From: Pseudomonas cremoricolorata
GTDB taxonomy: Bacteria; Pseudomonadota; Gammaproteobacteria; Pseudomonadales; Pseudomonadaceae
Direction of reading: 5' to 3'
Assembly (NCBI RefSeq): GCF_000759535.1
Contig: NZ_CP009455.1
Coordinates: 4,588,001-4,652,000 of the forward strand
DNA: 64,000 nucleotides
Below, in pieces: positions 31,186 to 39,534 of this stretch. Positions within the stretch are counted from its first letter, which is position 1, and each line of letters starts with the position of its first letter. The notes beneath the pieces are model-generated. The model did no database searches. It saw only the letters and a list, made by a program, of their open reading frames with translations, and was not told the origin of the DNA. Made by a program: the position numbers and the translations under genes.

Positions 31186-31410
31186 GGGTCTGCCTCTAGA
31201 GTGCATCCGCAAAGACCCATGCTCCAAAGCTGCACATTGCCTTGAAAGACCAGAAGGTCACCCAGGCAGCTTTGGCGGCGGGGATTTGCGAAGACGATTG
31301 AAAAAGGAACGTGTGAGAGGGTCCGCCTAGCGGACGTACAGCCGAAGCTGGACTCGGAGGATTTGCACCGCCTGATTTTGCGGTCCGCTAAAAGACCGGC
31401 GCGTACTATA
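31186..31410 (-). promoter_or_regulatory. Long structured 5' leader of deaD
   Basis: About 220 bases upstream of deaD are non-coding and hold several hairpins on the leftward strand (GTCCGC-TAG-GCGGAC, GACC-TTCT-GGTC). A TATAGT -10-like box near 31406 suggests transcription begins there. DEAD-box and cold-shock genes often have long leaders that control decay or translation. The role here is inferred. The rest of the gap up to 31506 holds nothing I recognise. Confidence 0.4.
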
Positions 31411-31506
31411 TACGAATTGGTGCAATGACGTGAGGAAAATTTTCACCAGCAAAGTCCAGCAGGCGACCGGGCTGAATCGTTTCCCCGCACAGGTGCCTTT
31501 CGCCGT

Positions 31507-32262
31507 TCAGGAGGCTGGGCGAATCGCCCGTACCAGCCCTTGCAGGCTGTAGCCCAACCGCGGCGCCAGGGCTTCAGCGCGAGCCTGCAACGCGTCAAGA
31601 TCGAGGGTCTGCTGCAGATCGGCCGGCACCAGCACGATGACGTTGCCCTCATTGACCGGCAGCTCCCAGTAGTGCCGGTGGTACAGGCCTCGCAGCAGCG
31701 CTGCCCCCAGCGGCTTGCCGTCATCCCCCGCCCACTGATTGATGACCAGCCAGCCATCAGGGTTGAGCTGCTTCTGGCAGTCCTCCAGAAACCGCCAGGC
31801 CAGGTGCGCGACACCTGGGCCGTGATCGGTATACAGGTCGACGAACAGCAGGTCGGTCTTCTCGGCGCTGGGCAACAACTGCATGGCATCGCCAATGCGC
31901 ACGTAGAGACGCGGATCATCGTCCAACCCCAGGTACTCCATGGCCAGGCGCGGCACATCAGGGCGCAGCTCGATGACCTCGACGTCCTCCAGCGGCAGGA
32001 ACTTCAGGCAAGCCTGGGTCAGGGTGCCGGCGCCAAGCCCCAGAAACAGCGCAGTTTCCGGCTGCGTATGGCACAAGGCGCCGACCAGCATGGCGCGGGT
32101 GTAGTCGTACTCCAGCCAGGCGGGGTCGGCGGTGAAGGTGCAGCTCTGCTCGATAGCATCGCCGAATTCGAGAAAGCGGTAGTCATCGACTTCGTACACG
32201 CTGATGACGCCAAAGGCGTCTTCGACCCGGGCCAGCAGCCGTTCCTCACGCTCGGTGGTCAT
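31507..32262 (-). CDS. Spermidine synthase-like methyltransferase-fold protein
   Basis: This is a 251-residue Rossmann-fold protein. LFLGLGAGTLTQACLKF is the nucleotide/dcSAM loop, VEVIELRPDVPRLA the acidic loop and KTDLLFVDLYTDHG the catalytic-region Asp segment, all as in spermidine-synthase family proteins. It lacks the N-terminal beta-barrel length of SpeE (~285 residues) and may not make spermidine. The start at 32262 has AGGAG five bases upstream. It is divergent from the class II DAHP synthase gene. Substrate unknown. Confidence 0.8.
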   Translation of the reverse strand: MTTEREERLLARVEDAFGVISVYEVDDYRFLEFGDAIEQSCTFTADPAWLEYDYTRAMLVGALCHTQPETALFLGLGAGTLTQACLKFLPLEDVEVIELRPDVPRLAMEYLGLDDDPRLYVRIGDAMQLLPSAEKTDLLFVDLYTDHGPGVAHLAWRFLEDCQKQLNPDGWLVINQWAGDDGKPLGAALLRGLYHRHYWELPVNEGNVIVLVPADLQQTLDLDALQARAEALAPRLGYSLQGLVRAIRPAS

Positions 32263-32382
32263 GCTCGCTCCTGTTCGCCCCGGCAAAAGCCGGCATTGTC
32301 CGCCAATGCCGGCAGTGCAACAAGCGCGCAGGCAGCTGATAGGATGGCAGCCTGACCTTCAGCCACCCGACCGAGCCTGTAC

Positions 32383-33729
32383 ATGAGCCAACCCTGGAGC
32401 CCCGACAGCTGGCGCGCCTTGCCGATCCAGCAGCAACCGATCTACCCTGACGCCGCCCATCTGGCACGGGTCGAGCAGAGCTTGGCGAGCTACCCGCCCC
32501 TGGTATTCGCAGGCGAAGCGCGCGAGCTGCGCAGGCAGTTCGCCGAGGTCACCGAGGGCCGCGCATTCCTGCTGCAGGGCGGCGATTGCGCCGAAAGCTT
32601 CGCCGAGTTCAGCGCCGCGAAGATTCGCGACACCTTCAAGGTGCTGCTGCAGATGGCCATCGTCATGACCTTCGCCGCTGGCTGCCCGGTGGTCAAGGTC
32701 GGGCGCATGGCCGGGCAGTTCGCCAAGCCGCGCTCGAGCAACGACGAAACCCTGGGCCAGGTCACCCTGCCCGCCTACCGCGGCGATATCGTCAACGGCA
32801 TCGGCTTCGACCCCGTCAGTCGGGTGCCCGATCCTGAGCGCCTGTTGCAGGCCTACCATCAGTCCACCGCCAGCCTCAACTTGCTGCGTGCGTTCGCCCA
32901 GGGCGGCTTTGCCGACCTGCACCAGGTGCACAAGTGGAACCTCGACTTCATCGCCAACTCGGCGCTAGCCAACAAGTATCACCAGCTGGCCGATCGCATC
33001 GATGAGACCCTGGCGTTCATGCGCGCCTGTGGCCTGGACAGCGCCCCGCAACTGCGCGAAACCAGTTTCTTCACCGCCCATGAAGCGCTCTTGCTCAACT
33101 ACGAGCAGGCCTTCGTGCGCCAGGACAGCCTCACCGGTGATCACTACGATTGTTCGGCGCACATGCTGTGGATCGGCGACCGCACCCGCCAACTCGATGG
33201 CGCCCACGTGGAGTTTCTGCGCGGCGTGCATAACCCTATCGGGGTCAAGGTAGGTCCCAGCATGCAAACCGACGAGCTGATCTGCCTGATCGATACGCTC
33301 AACCCGAGCAACGACCCAGGACGGCTCAACCTGATCGTGCGCATGGGCGCAGGCAAGGTCGGTGAACACCTGCCGCGGCTGATCCGCAGCGTCGAGCAGG
33401 AGGGGCGCAAGGTGCTGTGGAGTTCCGACCCGATGCACGGCAACACCATCAAGGCCAGCAGCGGCTACAAGACCCGCGATTTCGCGCAGATCCTCGACGA
33501 AGTGAAGCAGTTCTTCCAGGTGCACCAGGCCGAAGGCAGCTACGCGGGCGGCATCCATATCGAGATGACCGGACAGAACGTCACCGAATGCATCGGTGGC
33601 GCACGGCCGATTACCGAGGATGGTCTGTCAGATCGCTACCACACCCATTGCGACCCGCGACTCAATGCCGATCAGTCGCTGGAGCTGGCCTTCCTCATCG
33701 CCCAGACCCTCAAGGATGTGCGCCGCTAG
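32383..33729 (+). CDS. Class II 3-deoxy-7-phosphoheptulonate synthase
   Basis: This 448-residue plant/AroA-II-type DAHP synthase condenses phosphoenolpyruvate and erythrose 4-phosphate in the first step of the shikimate pathway. Characteristic motifs are [60 protein letters not shown] and [15 protein letters not shown]. The last includes metal-binding Glu and His, with the metal Cys in GGDCAE. Class II enzymes usually lack the simple Phe/Tyr feedback domain of AroG/AroF. In some pseudomonads the phzC-type copy serves phenazine synthesis, but no phenazine genes are here. A hairpin lies just downstream. Confidence 0.95.
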   Translation: MSQPWSPDSWRALPIQQQPIYPDAAHLARVEQSLASYPPLVFAGEARELRRQFAEVTEGRAFLLQGGDCAESFAEFSAAKIRDTFKVLLQMAIVMTFAAGCPVVKVGRMAGQFAKPRSSNDETLGQVTLPAYRGDIVNGIGFDPVSRVPDPERLLQAYHQSTASLNLLRAFAQGGFADLHQVHKWNLDFIANSALANKYHQLADRIDETLAFMRACGLDSAPQLRETSFFTAHEALLLNYEQAFVRQDSLTGDHYDCSAHMLWIGDRTRQLDGAHVEFLRGVHNPIGVKVGPSMQTDELICLIDTLNPSNDPGRLNLIVRMGAGKVGEHLPRLIRSVEQEGRKVLWSSDPMHGNTIKASSGYKTRDFAQILDEVKQFFQVHQAEGSYAGGIHIEMTGQNVTECIGGARPITEDGLSDRYHTHCDPRLNADQSLELAFLIAQTLKDVRR

Positions 33730-33741
33730 CCGAGCGTACCC

Positions 33742-33764
33742 GCCGCTGCCCGCGAGGCAGCGGC
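33742..33764. terminator. Hairpin between convergent DAHP synthase and TauE genes
   Basis: A 9-bp stem (GCCGCTGCC / GGCAGCGGC) with a 5-base loop fills the short gap between two convergent stops. There is no T run on either side, so termination efficiency is uncertain. Confidence 0.45.
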
Positions 33765-33765
33765 C

Positions 33766-34515
33766 TCAAACCTCGAGCGCCAGCATCACCGCGCACACCA
33801 GCAGAAAGCCGCAGAACAGCCCGCGCAGCAGTTTTTCCGGCATCGCGTGGGCCAGCTTCACCCCCCAACTGATGCTCAACAGCCCGCCGATCGCCATGGG
33901 AATGGCCACCGACCAGATCACGTTGCCATGCACCGCATAGGTGACCAAGGTCACGAAGGTGCTGGGCGCCGCCAGCGACAGCGACAGGCCCTGGGCCACC
34001 ACTTGGGTGGTACCGAACACGCTGGTGAGGATGGGCGTGGCAACCACCGCTCCGCCGACACCGAGCAGACCGCCCATGGCGCCGGAAAAACTGCCCAGCG
34101 CCGCCAGCCAGGGCCAGCCATAACGCAGTTGCGGGCTCGGGGTAGCGCTGCGCATGAACAGGCGCGCGACATTCCACACCGCCAGTACCAGCAGAAAACC
34201 GATGAAGCCCAGGCGCATGGACTGGGCGTCCAGACCCACCGCCCAGATCGAGCCGAGCCAGGCGAAAACGAAGCTGCACACGGCCAGCGGCAGGGCGTGG
34301 CGCAGCTCGATGCGGTTGCGCTGGTGGTAGCGCCACAGAGCCAACAGCACGTTCGGCACCACCATGACCAGCGCCGTGCCTTGGGCCATCTGCTGATCGA
34401 GCCCGAACAACACCCCCAGCGCCGGAATGGCGATCAAGCCACCGCCAATACCGAACAAGCCACCCACGGTTCCCAGTCCCGCGCCCAATATCACGTACAT
34501 CAACCACTCGAACAT
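33766..34515 (-). CDS. TauE/SafE-family membrane permease
   Basis: This 249-residue inner-membrane protein has about eight hydrophobic helices in two homologous halves, each opening with the family Gly-rich motif (GTVGGLFGIGGGLIAIPAL near residue 15 and GAMGGLLGVGGAVVATPIL near 145). TauE/SafE proteins export sulfite, sulfoacetate or related organic anions; the substrate here is unknown. ATG 34515 is chosen over an adjacent GTG because AGG lies seven bases before it. The gene is divergent from the ohrR-type gene. Confidence 0.85.
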   Translation of the reverse strand: MFEWLMYVILGAGLGTVGGLFGIGGGLIAIPALGVLFGLDQQMAQGTALVMVVPNVLLALWRYHQRNRIELRHALPLAVCSFVFAWLGSIWAVGLDAQSMRLGFIGFLLVLAVWNVARLFMRSATPSPQLRYGWPWLAALGSFSGAMGGLLGVGGAVVATPILTSVFGTTQVVAQGLSLSLAAPSTFVTLVTYAVHGNVIWSVAIPMAIGGLLSISWGVKLAHAMPEKLLRGLFCGFLLVCAVMLALEV

Positions 34516-34873
34516 CACACGACCTGCTTCTTCGGATAAGCGCGCATGCTAACAGCACGACGTGCTGGGGAAACGTTTGGCAACAAATACTGGCGTGCAA
34601 AACGTGGATATCCGCCGCTTGGATCAGCGAAGCGATTAGCGGCATGGCGACTCGGCTGCGGTAGAACAATCACGCGAGTCCTTCACGGCGCAGGTCGCAG
34701 GCACGGTCGACATGAATTTGAAACGAACTCTCGCGCACCTTCGCTGCTCGAAATTGCTAGAGCCGTTCTAGAGCGGTGCCGGCGTGTATCTGGCCCTGCG
34801 TAACGAGCTGCGATGGCCACCAGCCGCCTCGAGCCTGCTGGGTATTTCCGACATCTCGATTTCAAGGACCTGC
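34516..34873. other. Intergenic region upstream of OhrR-type regulator
   Basis: This 358-base gap has no gene. A perfect inverted repeat CTAGA-GCCGT-TCTAG at 34757-34771 lies about 105 bases before the regulator start and could be an operator, though it is not the known AT-rich OhrR box. No ohr gene is found here or on the other side. Nothing else is recognised. Confidence 0.4.
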
Positions 34874-35329
34874 ATGAACGCCGATATCAAAGCCCCCCGA
34901 GATGAGTTGCTGCTGGATAACCAGGTGTGCTTCGCCCTGCACTCGACCTCATTGATGATGACCAAGGTCTACAAGCCACTGTTGCAGAAGCTCGGGCTGA
35001 CCTACCCGCAGTACCTGGCCATGCTGGTGCTGTGGGAGCAGGACGAGCTCACCGTTGGCGAAATCAGCCATCGCCTGCTGACCGATCCCGGCTCACTGAC
35101 GCCACTGCTCAAGCGCCTGGAAAGCGAAGGGCTGCTCAAGCGCACACGCAGCCGCGACGATGAGCGGGTGGTGATCGTGGAGTTGACCAGCCGTGGCAAA
35201 ACGTTGCGCGACAAAGCCCAGCACATGCCGCAGTCGATCACTGAGGCCAGTGGTCGCACGGCGGAGCGGCTGCGGGCATTGCAGGCGGAGCTGGTGGAGA
35301 TTCGTGCCAGCCTGCAGAAAAATCTATAA
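34874..35329 (+). CDS. ohrR: MarR-family peroxide-sensing regulator, OhrR type
   Basis: This 151-residue winged-helix repressor starts at ATG 34874, with AAGGA five bases upstream. DNQVCFALHSTS carries Cys19, the only cysteine in the protein, at the position of the organic-hydroperoxide-reactive Cys of OhrR. YPQYLAMLVLWE and the recognition segment LTDPGSLTPLLKRLESEGL, followed by the wing RSRDDERVV, are OhrR hallmarks. A single Cys implies the one-Cys sensing mode with a small thiol partner. The usual partner ohr is not adjacent, so OspR or another oxidant-sensing MarR protein is a possible alternative. Confidence 0.82.
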   Translation: MNADIKAPRDELLLDNQVCFALHSTSLMMTKVYKPLLQKLGLTYPQYLAMLVLWEQDELTVGEISHRLLTDPGSLTPLLKRLESEGLLKRTRSRDDERVVIVELTSRGKTLRDKAQHMPQSITEASGRTAERLRALQAELVEIRASLQKNL

Positions 35330-35339
35330 ATGGCGGACA

Positions 35340-35371
35340 CAAAAAAACCCGGCCTGAGCCTGGTGTTGTTC
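35340..35371 (+). terminator. Probable terminator after ohrR
   Basis: An A-run, then an imperfect GC stem (CCCGGC-CTGA-GCCTGG), then a T/G-rich stretch (TGTTGTT) lies about 12 bases after the regulator stop. The stem has a mismatch. Confidence 0.5.
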
Positions 35372-35399
35372 ATTCATGGAATCAGGGCCACCAGGCGGG

Positions 35400-35480
35400 C
35401 CTTCGCGGCTGAAACCGCCCCTACACGATAGGCAAAACCTGTAGGAGCGGCTTTCGCCGCGAAGGACTGCGAAGCAGTCC
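35400..35480. repeat. Inverted pair of Pseudomonas REP elements with extra hairpin
   Basis: The left copy (35400-35426, CTTCGCGGCTGAAACCGCCCC) and right copy (35438-35465, GTAGGAGCGGCTTTCGCC) are inverted versions of the P. putida-type 35-bp REP, each a hairpin, 11 bases apart. A third hairpin (GGACTGC-GAA-GCAGTCC) follows at 35464-35480. It lies between convergent ohrR and efp, the usual location for REPs. Confidence 0.85.
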
Positions 35481-35551
35481 CGATCAACGTGATCTCACGC
35501 TCGATTGAACGACACTAGACCCGAACCGGGCTTTGAGGGTCGCAAGAAGGA

Positions 35552-36121
35552 CTACTTCTTGGAGCGGCCCTTGAAGCTGCCATCACGGGTGTCGATGTCG
35601 ATCATTTCGTCGATCTCGATGAAGTCGGCAACCGAGATCTCGGTACCGTTCTGCAGCTTGGCCGGCTTCATGACCTTGCCCGAGGTATCGCCACGTGCGG
35701 CGTTCTCGGTGTAGACGACTTTACGGCTGATGGTGGTCGGCAGCTCTACCGATACCAGACGCTCTTCGAAGAACACGGCTTCGCAAACGTCGGTCATGCC
35801 TTCTTCGATGTACGGCAGAACAGCTTCGATGTCCTCGGCGTTCAGCTCGTACATGGTGTAGTCGGTGGTGTCCATGAAGGTGTAGGAGTCACCGCTGATG
35901 AACGACAGAGTGGCTTCCTTGCGATCAAGGATCACGTCGTCCAGCTTGTCGTCGGCACCGTAGACGGTCTCAGTCTTGTAACCGGTCAGCAGGTTTTTCA
36001 GCTTGGTCTTCATGATCGCGCTGTTGCGACCCGACTTGGTGAACTCAGCTTTCTGAACCAGCCACGGGTCGTTGTCGATCCGCAGGACGGTGCCGGGTTT
36101 CAGTTCTTTACCAGTTTTCAT
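35552..36121 (-). CDS. efp: Translation elongation factor P
   Basis: This 189-residue EF-P rescues ribosomes stalled at consecutive prolines. The loop tip carries Arg32 (KSGRNSA), the residue rhamnosylated by EarP in pseudomonads, rather than the Lys used by the EpmA system. The three OB/KOW-like domains (about 1-62, 66-126 and 130-186) are intact, with the C-terminal signature [23 protein letters not shown]. It lies 48 bases downstream of earP on the same strand, so substrate and modifying enzyme are expressed together. Confidence 0.97.
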   Translation of the reverse strand: MKTGKELKPGTVLRIDNDPWLVQKAEFTKSGRNSAIMKTKLKNLLTGYKTETVYGADDKLDDVILDRKEATLSFISGDSYTFMDTTDYTMYELNAEDIEAVLPYIEEGMTDVCEAVFFEERLVSVELPTTISRKVVYTENAARGDTSGKVMKPAKLQNGTEISVADFIEIDEMIDIDTRDGSFKGRSKK

Positions 36122-36169
36122 TACGCAATTTCCGAATCTGGGGGGATTTGTAAAAATCGAGGCCGCGTA

Positions 36170-37303
36170 TCATATCCAATTTCGGTAAAACTGCACCAGC
36201 GCCGTGGCAAGGTCGGGTCGTGCTGCCTGCCGCGCGCACCATTGCGTCGCATGCGCCTGCAGTTCAGCCCAGTGGCGTTGCAGCCCGATCCATGCCGAGG
36301 CCATGTCGCGATCCATGTTCCAGGCCCGCCACAGCTCCCGCAACGCCGCCTCAGCGTCCATCGGCAGGCCCTGGCAGTAGAGATCCAGAAACGCCTCAAG
36401 CTTGTCCCAGTGTGCGTTTTCATCCTGCACGTAGATGTGCCACAGCAACGGTACCGCCGCCCACTGCCCGCGCACGAACGAATCCTCACCGCGCACGGCG
36501 TTGAAATCACAGCTCCACAGCAGCCGGTCGTAGTCTTGCTGGCTGACGAACGGCAACACCTGCACAGTGAGTGCGCCGCGTTGGCGAACATCACCGGCAA
36601 CCAGCTGCGTGTCGCCGAACCAGGCGCACAGATCTGCAACGATGCGCCCCTCGGGCACCAGCACCTGCCAGGCCTGCTCACCTTCGGCGATGGCCTGCAG
36701 CCAGGCGCCAAGCTGGGTGTTCTCGTAGGCGAACAGGGATAGCAGCCGGGCATTGGGCTGAACCTGCACACCCAGTTCGGCGAGAAACGCCTGACGCCTC
36801 AGCGGGTCGGCCCGAAATGCGCTGCGCCGCGCCAGCAGGTCGGTTTCCCGCAGCAGGCCACCGGTGCCAGCGGTGAAACCTGGAAAAAAGAACCAGCGGC
36901 GCAGCCCGTTCGGCTGCGGCGAGGCCAGGCCGTGGCAACCGTCGACCCACGCTTCGGCGCTGAGGTACTCCAGGTTCAGCCACAACACTGGCTGCGGCTG
37001 CTGGGCCAAGGCTTCGACCAAGGGTGCCGGCAAGGCGCAGCCAAACGCGCCGATCACCACGCTGCCGGGAGCGTGCGGCGGCCAGGGCGAGGCCCAGCGG
37101 CGCACCTGCACACCCTGCACTGTCTGGCTCTCGGCCTGAACATCGGCCTGTGGACACAAACGGGCGAATGCCGACAGATCGTCTACCCACAGCCGCACCG
37201 CCAACCCATGCTCGGCAGCCAGTTGCCGGGCCAGGCGCCATGTCACACCAATGTCCCCGTAGTTGTCGACCACGGTGCAGAAGATGTCCCAGGTGGGTTT
37301 CAC
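36170..37303 (-). CDS. earP: EF-P arginine-32 rhamnosyltransferase EarP
   Basis: This 377-residue GT-B glycosyltransferase (GT104) transfers rhamnose from dTDP-L-rhamnose to Arg32 of EF-P. The start is the GTG at 37303, with AGGAG five bases upstream, giving N-terminus MKPTWDIFCTVVDNYGDIG. This places the catalytic Asp13 and Asp17 and also Glu273 (VRGEDS) at exactly the positions known for P. putida EarP. An ATG 20 codons upstream lacks a ribosome site and shifts this numbering. The motif NAVRGEDSF is intact. Directly upstream of efp. Confidence 0.96.
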   Translation of the reverse strand: MKPTWDIFCTVVDNYGDIGVTWRLARQLAAEHGLAVRLWVDDLSAFARLCPQADVQAESQTVQGVQVRRWASPWPPHAPGSVVIGAFGCALPAPLVEALAQQPQPVLWLNLEYLSAEAWVDGCHGLASPQPNGLRRWFFFPGFTAGTGGLLRETDLLARRSAFRADPLRRQAFLAELGVQVQPNARLLSLFAYENTQLGAWLQAIAEGEQAWQVLVPEGRIVADLCAWFGDTQLVAGDVRQRGALTVQVLPFVSQQDYDRLLWSCDFNAVRGEDSFVRGQWAAVPLLWHIYVQDENAHWDKLEAFLDLYCQGLPMDAEAALRELWRAWNMDRDMASAWIGLQRHWAELQAHATQWCARQAARPDLATALVQFYRNWI

Positions 37304-37428
37304 GGCGACTCCTGATGAAAAAGCGCTGATTTTGCGGGCAAAGCCTGGGTGGCGATAGCGCAACGCTGAAATTTCCTGCCACTGCGTGCGACAATGCCGG
37401 TCACTTTCCCGTCAGGCAGGAGGCCAGC

Positions 37429-37812
37429 ATGGCACACGAACGCATCTCGACTGCACCTTTGAGCCCTGCCCGACTGACCCTGTGCGTGGCCCTGGGTATC
37501 TGGCTGGGGGGTCTCGCCTTGGCCTGCTCATTGGGCTTGCTCGCTTGGCTTTGGCCGCAGCCGCTGCTAGCCGTCGCGACAGTCCCTGCAGCTGTCAGCA
37601 CTCAGGCGGCGCCCGCAGCCCCGGCTGACGCTCAACAAGCGATGTTCGAACGCTACCAGCAACGCCTGCAGGCCCCGCCTGCCGCCCCCAATCAGCCGTC
37701 GGCGCCTGGCGCGGGTAAACTCAACGATCCGAAATGCCAGTTCTGGCTGGAACAGCAGCGCACGGCCGCCACTGAAAAGAGCCAGGCCCTCGTAAGAGAA
37801 TTCTGTCACTGA
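37429..37812 (+). CDS. Small single-span membrane protein, hypothetical
   Basis: This is a 127-residue protein. Residues ~17-45 form a strongly hydrophobic segment (LCVALGIWLGGLALACSLGLLAWLW), followed by an Ala/Pro-rich linker (~50-95) and a short conserved-looking C-terminus with two Cys (PKCQFWLEQQ and REFCH). A periplasmic domain held by a disulfide is possible. It is 2 bases upstream of the GreA-like gene and probably co-transcribed with it. No function known. Confidence 0.7.
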   Translation: MAHERISTAPLSPARLTLCVALGIWLGGLALACSLGLLAWLWPQPLLAVATVPAAVSTQAAPAAPADAQQAMFERYQQRLQAPPAAPNQPSAPGAGKLNDPKCQFWLEQQRTAATEKSQALVREFCH

Positions 37813-37814
37813 CC

Positions 37815-38285
37815 ATGTACAAGTCCACCTTGCTGGCCCGCATCATCGACACCCTCGCCGACGACGCAGAAACCCTGCGCCGCGCCGCGCAGAGCGCCTA
37901 CGAAACGGCGACCGCCGAAGAGAATATCGCCGAGAACAAGTACGACACCTTGGGCCTGGAAGCGTCGTACTTGGCCACTGGCCAAGCGCGGCGGACCGCA
38001 GAGATACGTCAGTCGCTGCTCACCTACCAGCAACTGCAGTTGCGTGACTACGACCCTGCTTTCGGCATTCGAATGAGCAATCTGCTGGTGCTGGAAGACC
38101 CGCAAGGTCAGCAGCGCACGCTGTTTCTCGGCCCCCACGCGGCAGGACTGAACATCATCGAGGGCGGCCAGTTGGTCACGGTGATTACCCCGCGCTCCCC
38201 TTTGGGCCAGCAACTGCTGGGCAAGAAGGTCGACGACGAAGTCGCGGTCGCCGGGCAGGCGCTGACAATCATCAGCATCGAATGA
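37815..38285 (+). CDS. GreA/GreB-like transcription factor domain protein
   Basis: This is a 156-residue protein. The C-terminal ~80 residues match the FKBP-like domain of Gre factors (TPRSPLGQQLLGKKVDDEVAVAG is the family signature). The N-terminal ~70 residues are helical and may form a shortened coiled coil, but the acidic tip of true Gre factors (DxxE) is not obvious. It might bind RNA polymerase's secondary channel or act like Rnk; which is not clear. It begins 2 bases after the upstream membrane protein gene. Confidence 0.75.
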   Translation: MYKSTLLARIIDTLADDAETLRRAAQSAYETATAEENIAENKYDTLGLEASYLATGQARRTAEIRQSLLTYQQLQLRDYDPAFGIRMSNLLVLEDPQGQQRTLFLGPHAAGLNIIEGGQLVTVITPRSPLGQQLLGKKVDDEVAVAGQALTIISIE

Positions 38286-38344
38286 ATGCGCCGACCCGCA
38301 CCTGATCCTGTGCAATTTTCCTTTTCTCTGCCAAGAGTCCCGCC

Positions 38345-39532
38345 ATGCACCCTACTCCACTCAGCCGCGCACTGATTCTGCTGATGGCCATCGCCGTCGG
38401 CCTTTCTGTGGCGAGCAATTATTACGCCCAGCCCCTGCTGCACAGCATCGCCGAACAGTTCGGCCTGAGCACGGCCAGTGCCGGCACCATCGTCATTACC
38501 GCGCAATTGAGTTATGGCGCTGGGTTGCTGCTGCTGGCGCCTCTAGGAGACCTGCTCGAACAGCGCCGGCTGGTGGTCAGCATGATCGCCATCGCCACCC
38601 TGGGCCTGGTGGTCAGCGCCTGCGCGCCCAGCGTCACGTGGCTGATCGTCGGCACCGCACTGACCGGACTGTTCTCGGTGGTGGCGCAGATTCTGGTGCC
38701 AATGGCAGCAGCCTTGAGCGACCCGGCGCAGCGCGGGCGCACAGTCGGCACGCTGATGAGCGGGTTATTGCTGGGCATTCTGCTGGCGCGCACCGCAGCA
38801 GGCCTTGCCGCCGAACTGGGTGGCTGGCGCACCATTTACGTCATCGCTGCCGTGTTGATGACGATCATCGCGGTGACCTTGCTGCGTTGCCTGCCCCGTC
38901 ATCACAGCCACGCCGGCCTGAGCTATCCGGCGCTGATCGGCTCGGTGTTCCGGCTGTTCATCGAAGAACCGGTACTGCGTCTGCGCTCGCTGCTGGGCAT
39001 GCTGGCATTCTGCATGTTCGCTTTGTTCTGGACTCCGCTGGCCTTCCTTCTGGCCCGCGAGCCCTATCAGTACTCCGACGCGGTGATCGGCCTGTTCGGC
39101 CTAGCAGGCGCCGCCGGGGCGCTGTCGGCCACCTGGGCCGGGCGTCTGGCTGACCGCGGCAAGGGCGGGCTTGGCACCACCGTCGGCCTGGTGGTGCTGT
39201 TGCTGTCGTGGATTCCACTGGGCTTTGCCCACGCCTCACTGATTGCGCTGATCGTCGGCGTGCTGCTGCTCGACCTGGCCGTGCAACTGGTGCACGTCGG
39301 CAACCAGAATGCCGTGCTGGCCTTGCGCCCCGAGGCTCGCACCCGGCTCAATGCCGGTTATATCACCTGCTACTTCATCGGCGGCGCCGCAGGCTCCTGG
39401 CTGGGCTCACAGCTGTTCCAGTGGCGCGGCTGGGAAGCCATCGTCTTCGCCGGCCTGCTGTTAGGCGCCCTGGCGCTGGGGGTATGGTGGCTGGCTGTCG
39501 GACGCGCCAGGGCAGCACGTGCGGCGACGTGA
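38345..39532 (+). CDS. Major facilitator superfamily transporter
   Basis: This 395-residue protein has 12 predicted helices. The motif-A-like loop between TM2 and TM3 is PLGDLLEQRRLV, with WAGRLADRGKG repeating it in the second half. SNYYAQPLLHSIAEQFG in the first helix region is typical of the YnfM/arabinose-efflux-like subgroup of drug exporters. The substrate is unknown. It converges on the metallophosphoesterase gene with only 2 bases between stops and no visible terminator. Confidence 0.9.
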   Translation: MHPTPLSRALILLMAIAVGLSVASNYYAQPLLHSIAEQFGLSTASAGTIVITAQLSYGAGLLLLAPLGDLLEQRRLVVSMIAIATLGLVVSACAPSVTWLIVGTALTGLFSVVAQILVPMAAALSDPAQRGRTVGTLMSGLLLGILLARTAAGLAAELGGWRTIYVIAAVLMTIIAVTLLRCLPRHHSHAGLSYPALIGSVFRLFIEEPVLRLRSLLGMLAFCMFALFWTPLAFLLAREPYQYSDAVIGLFGLAGAAGALSATWAGRLADRGKGGLGTTVGLVVLLLSWIPLGFAHASLIALIVGVLLLDLAVQLVHVGNQNAVLALRPEARTRLNAGYITCYFIGGAAGSWLGSQLFQWRGWEAIVFAGLLLGALALGVWWLAVGRARAARAAT

Positions 39533-39534
39533 AC

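Noticed and set aside
29857..31245. Rightward 462-codon frame opposite deaD
   Set aside because: Antisense shadow of a well-conserved helicase; no domain recognised.
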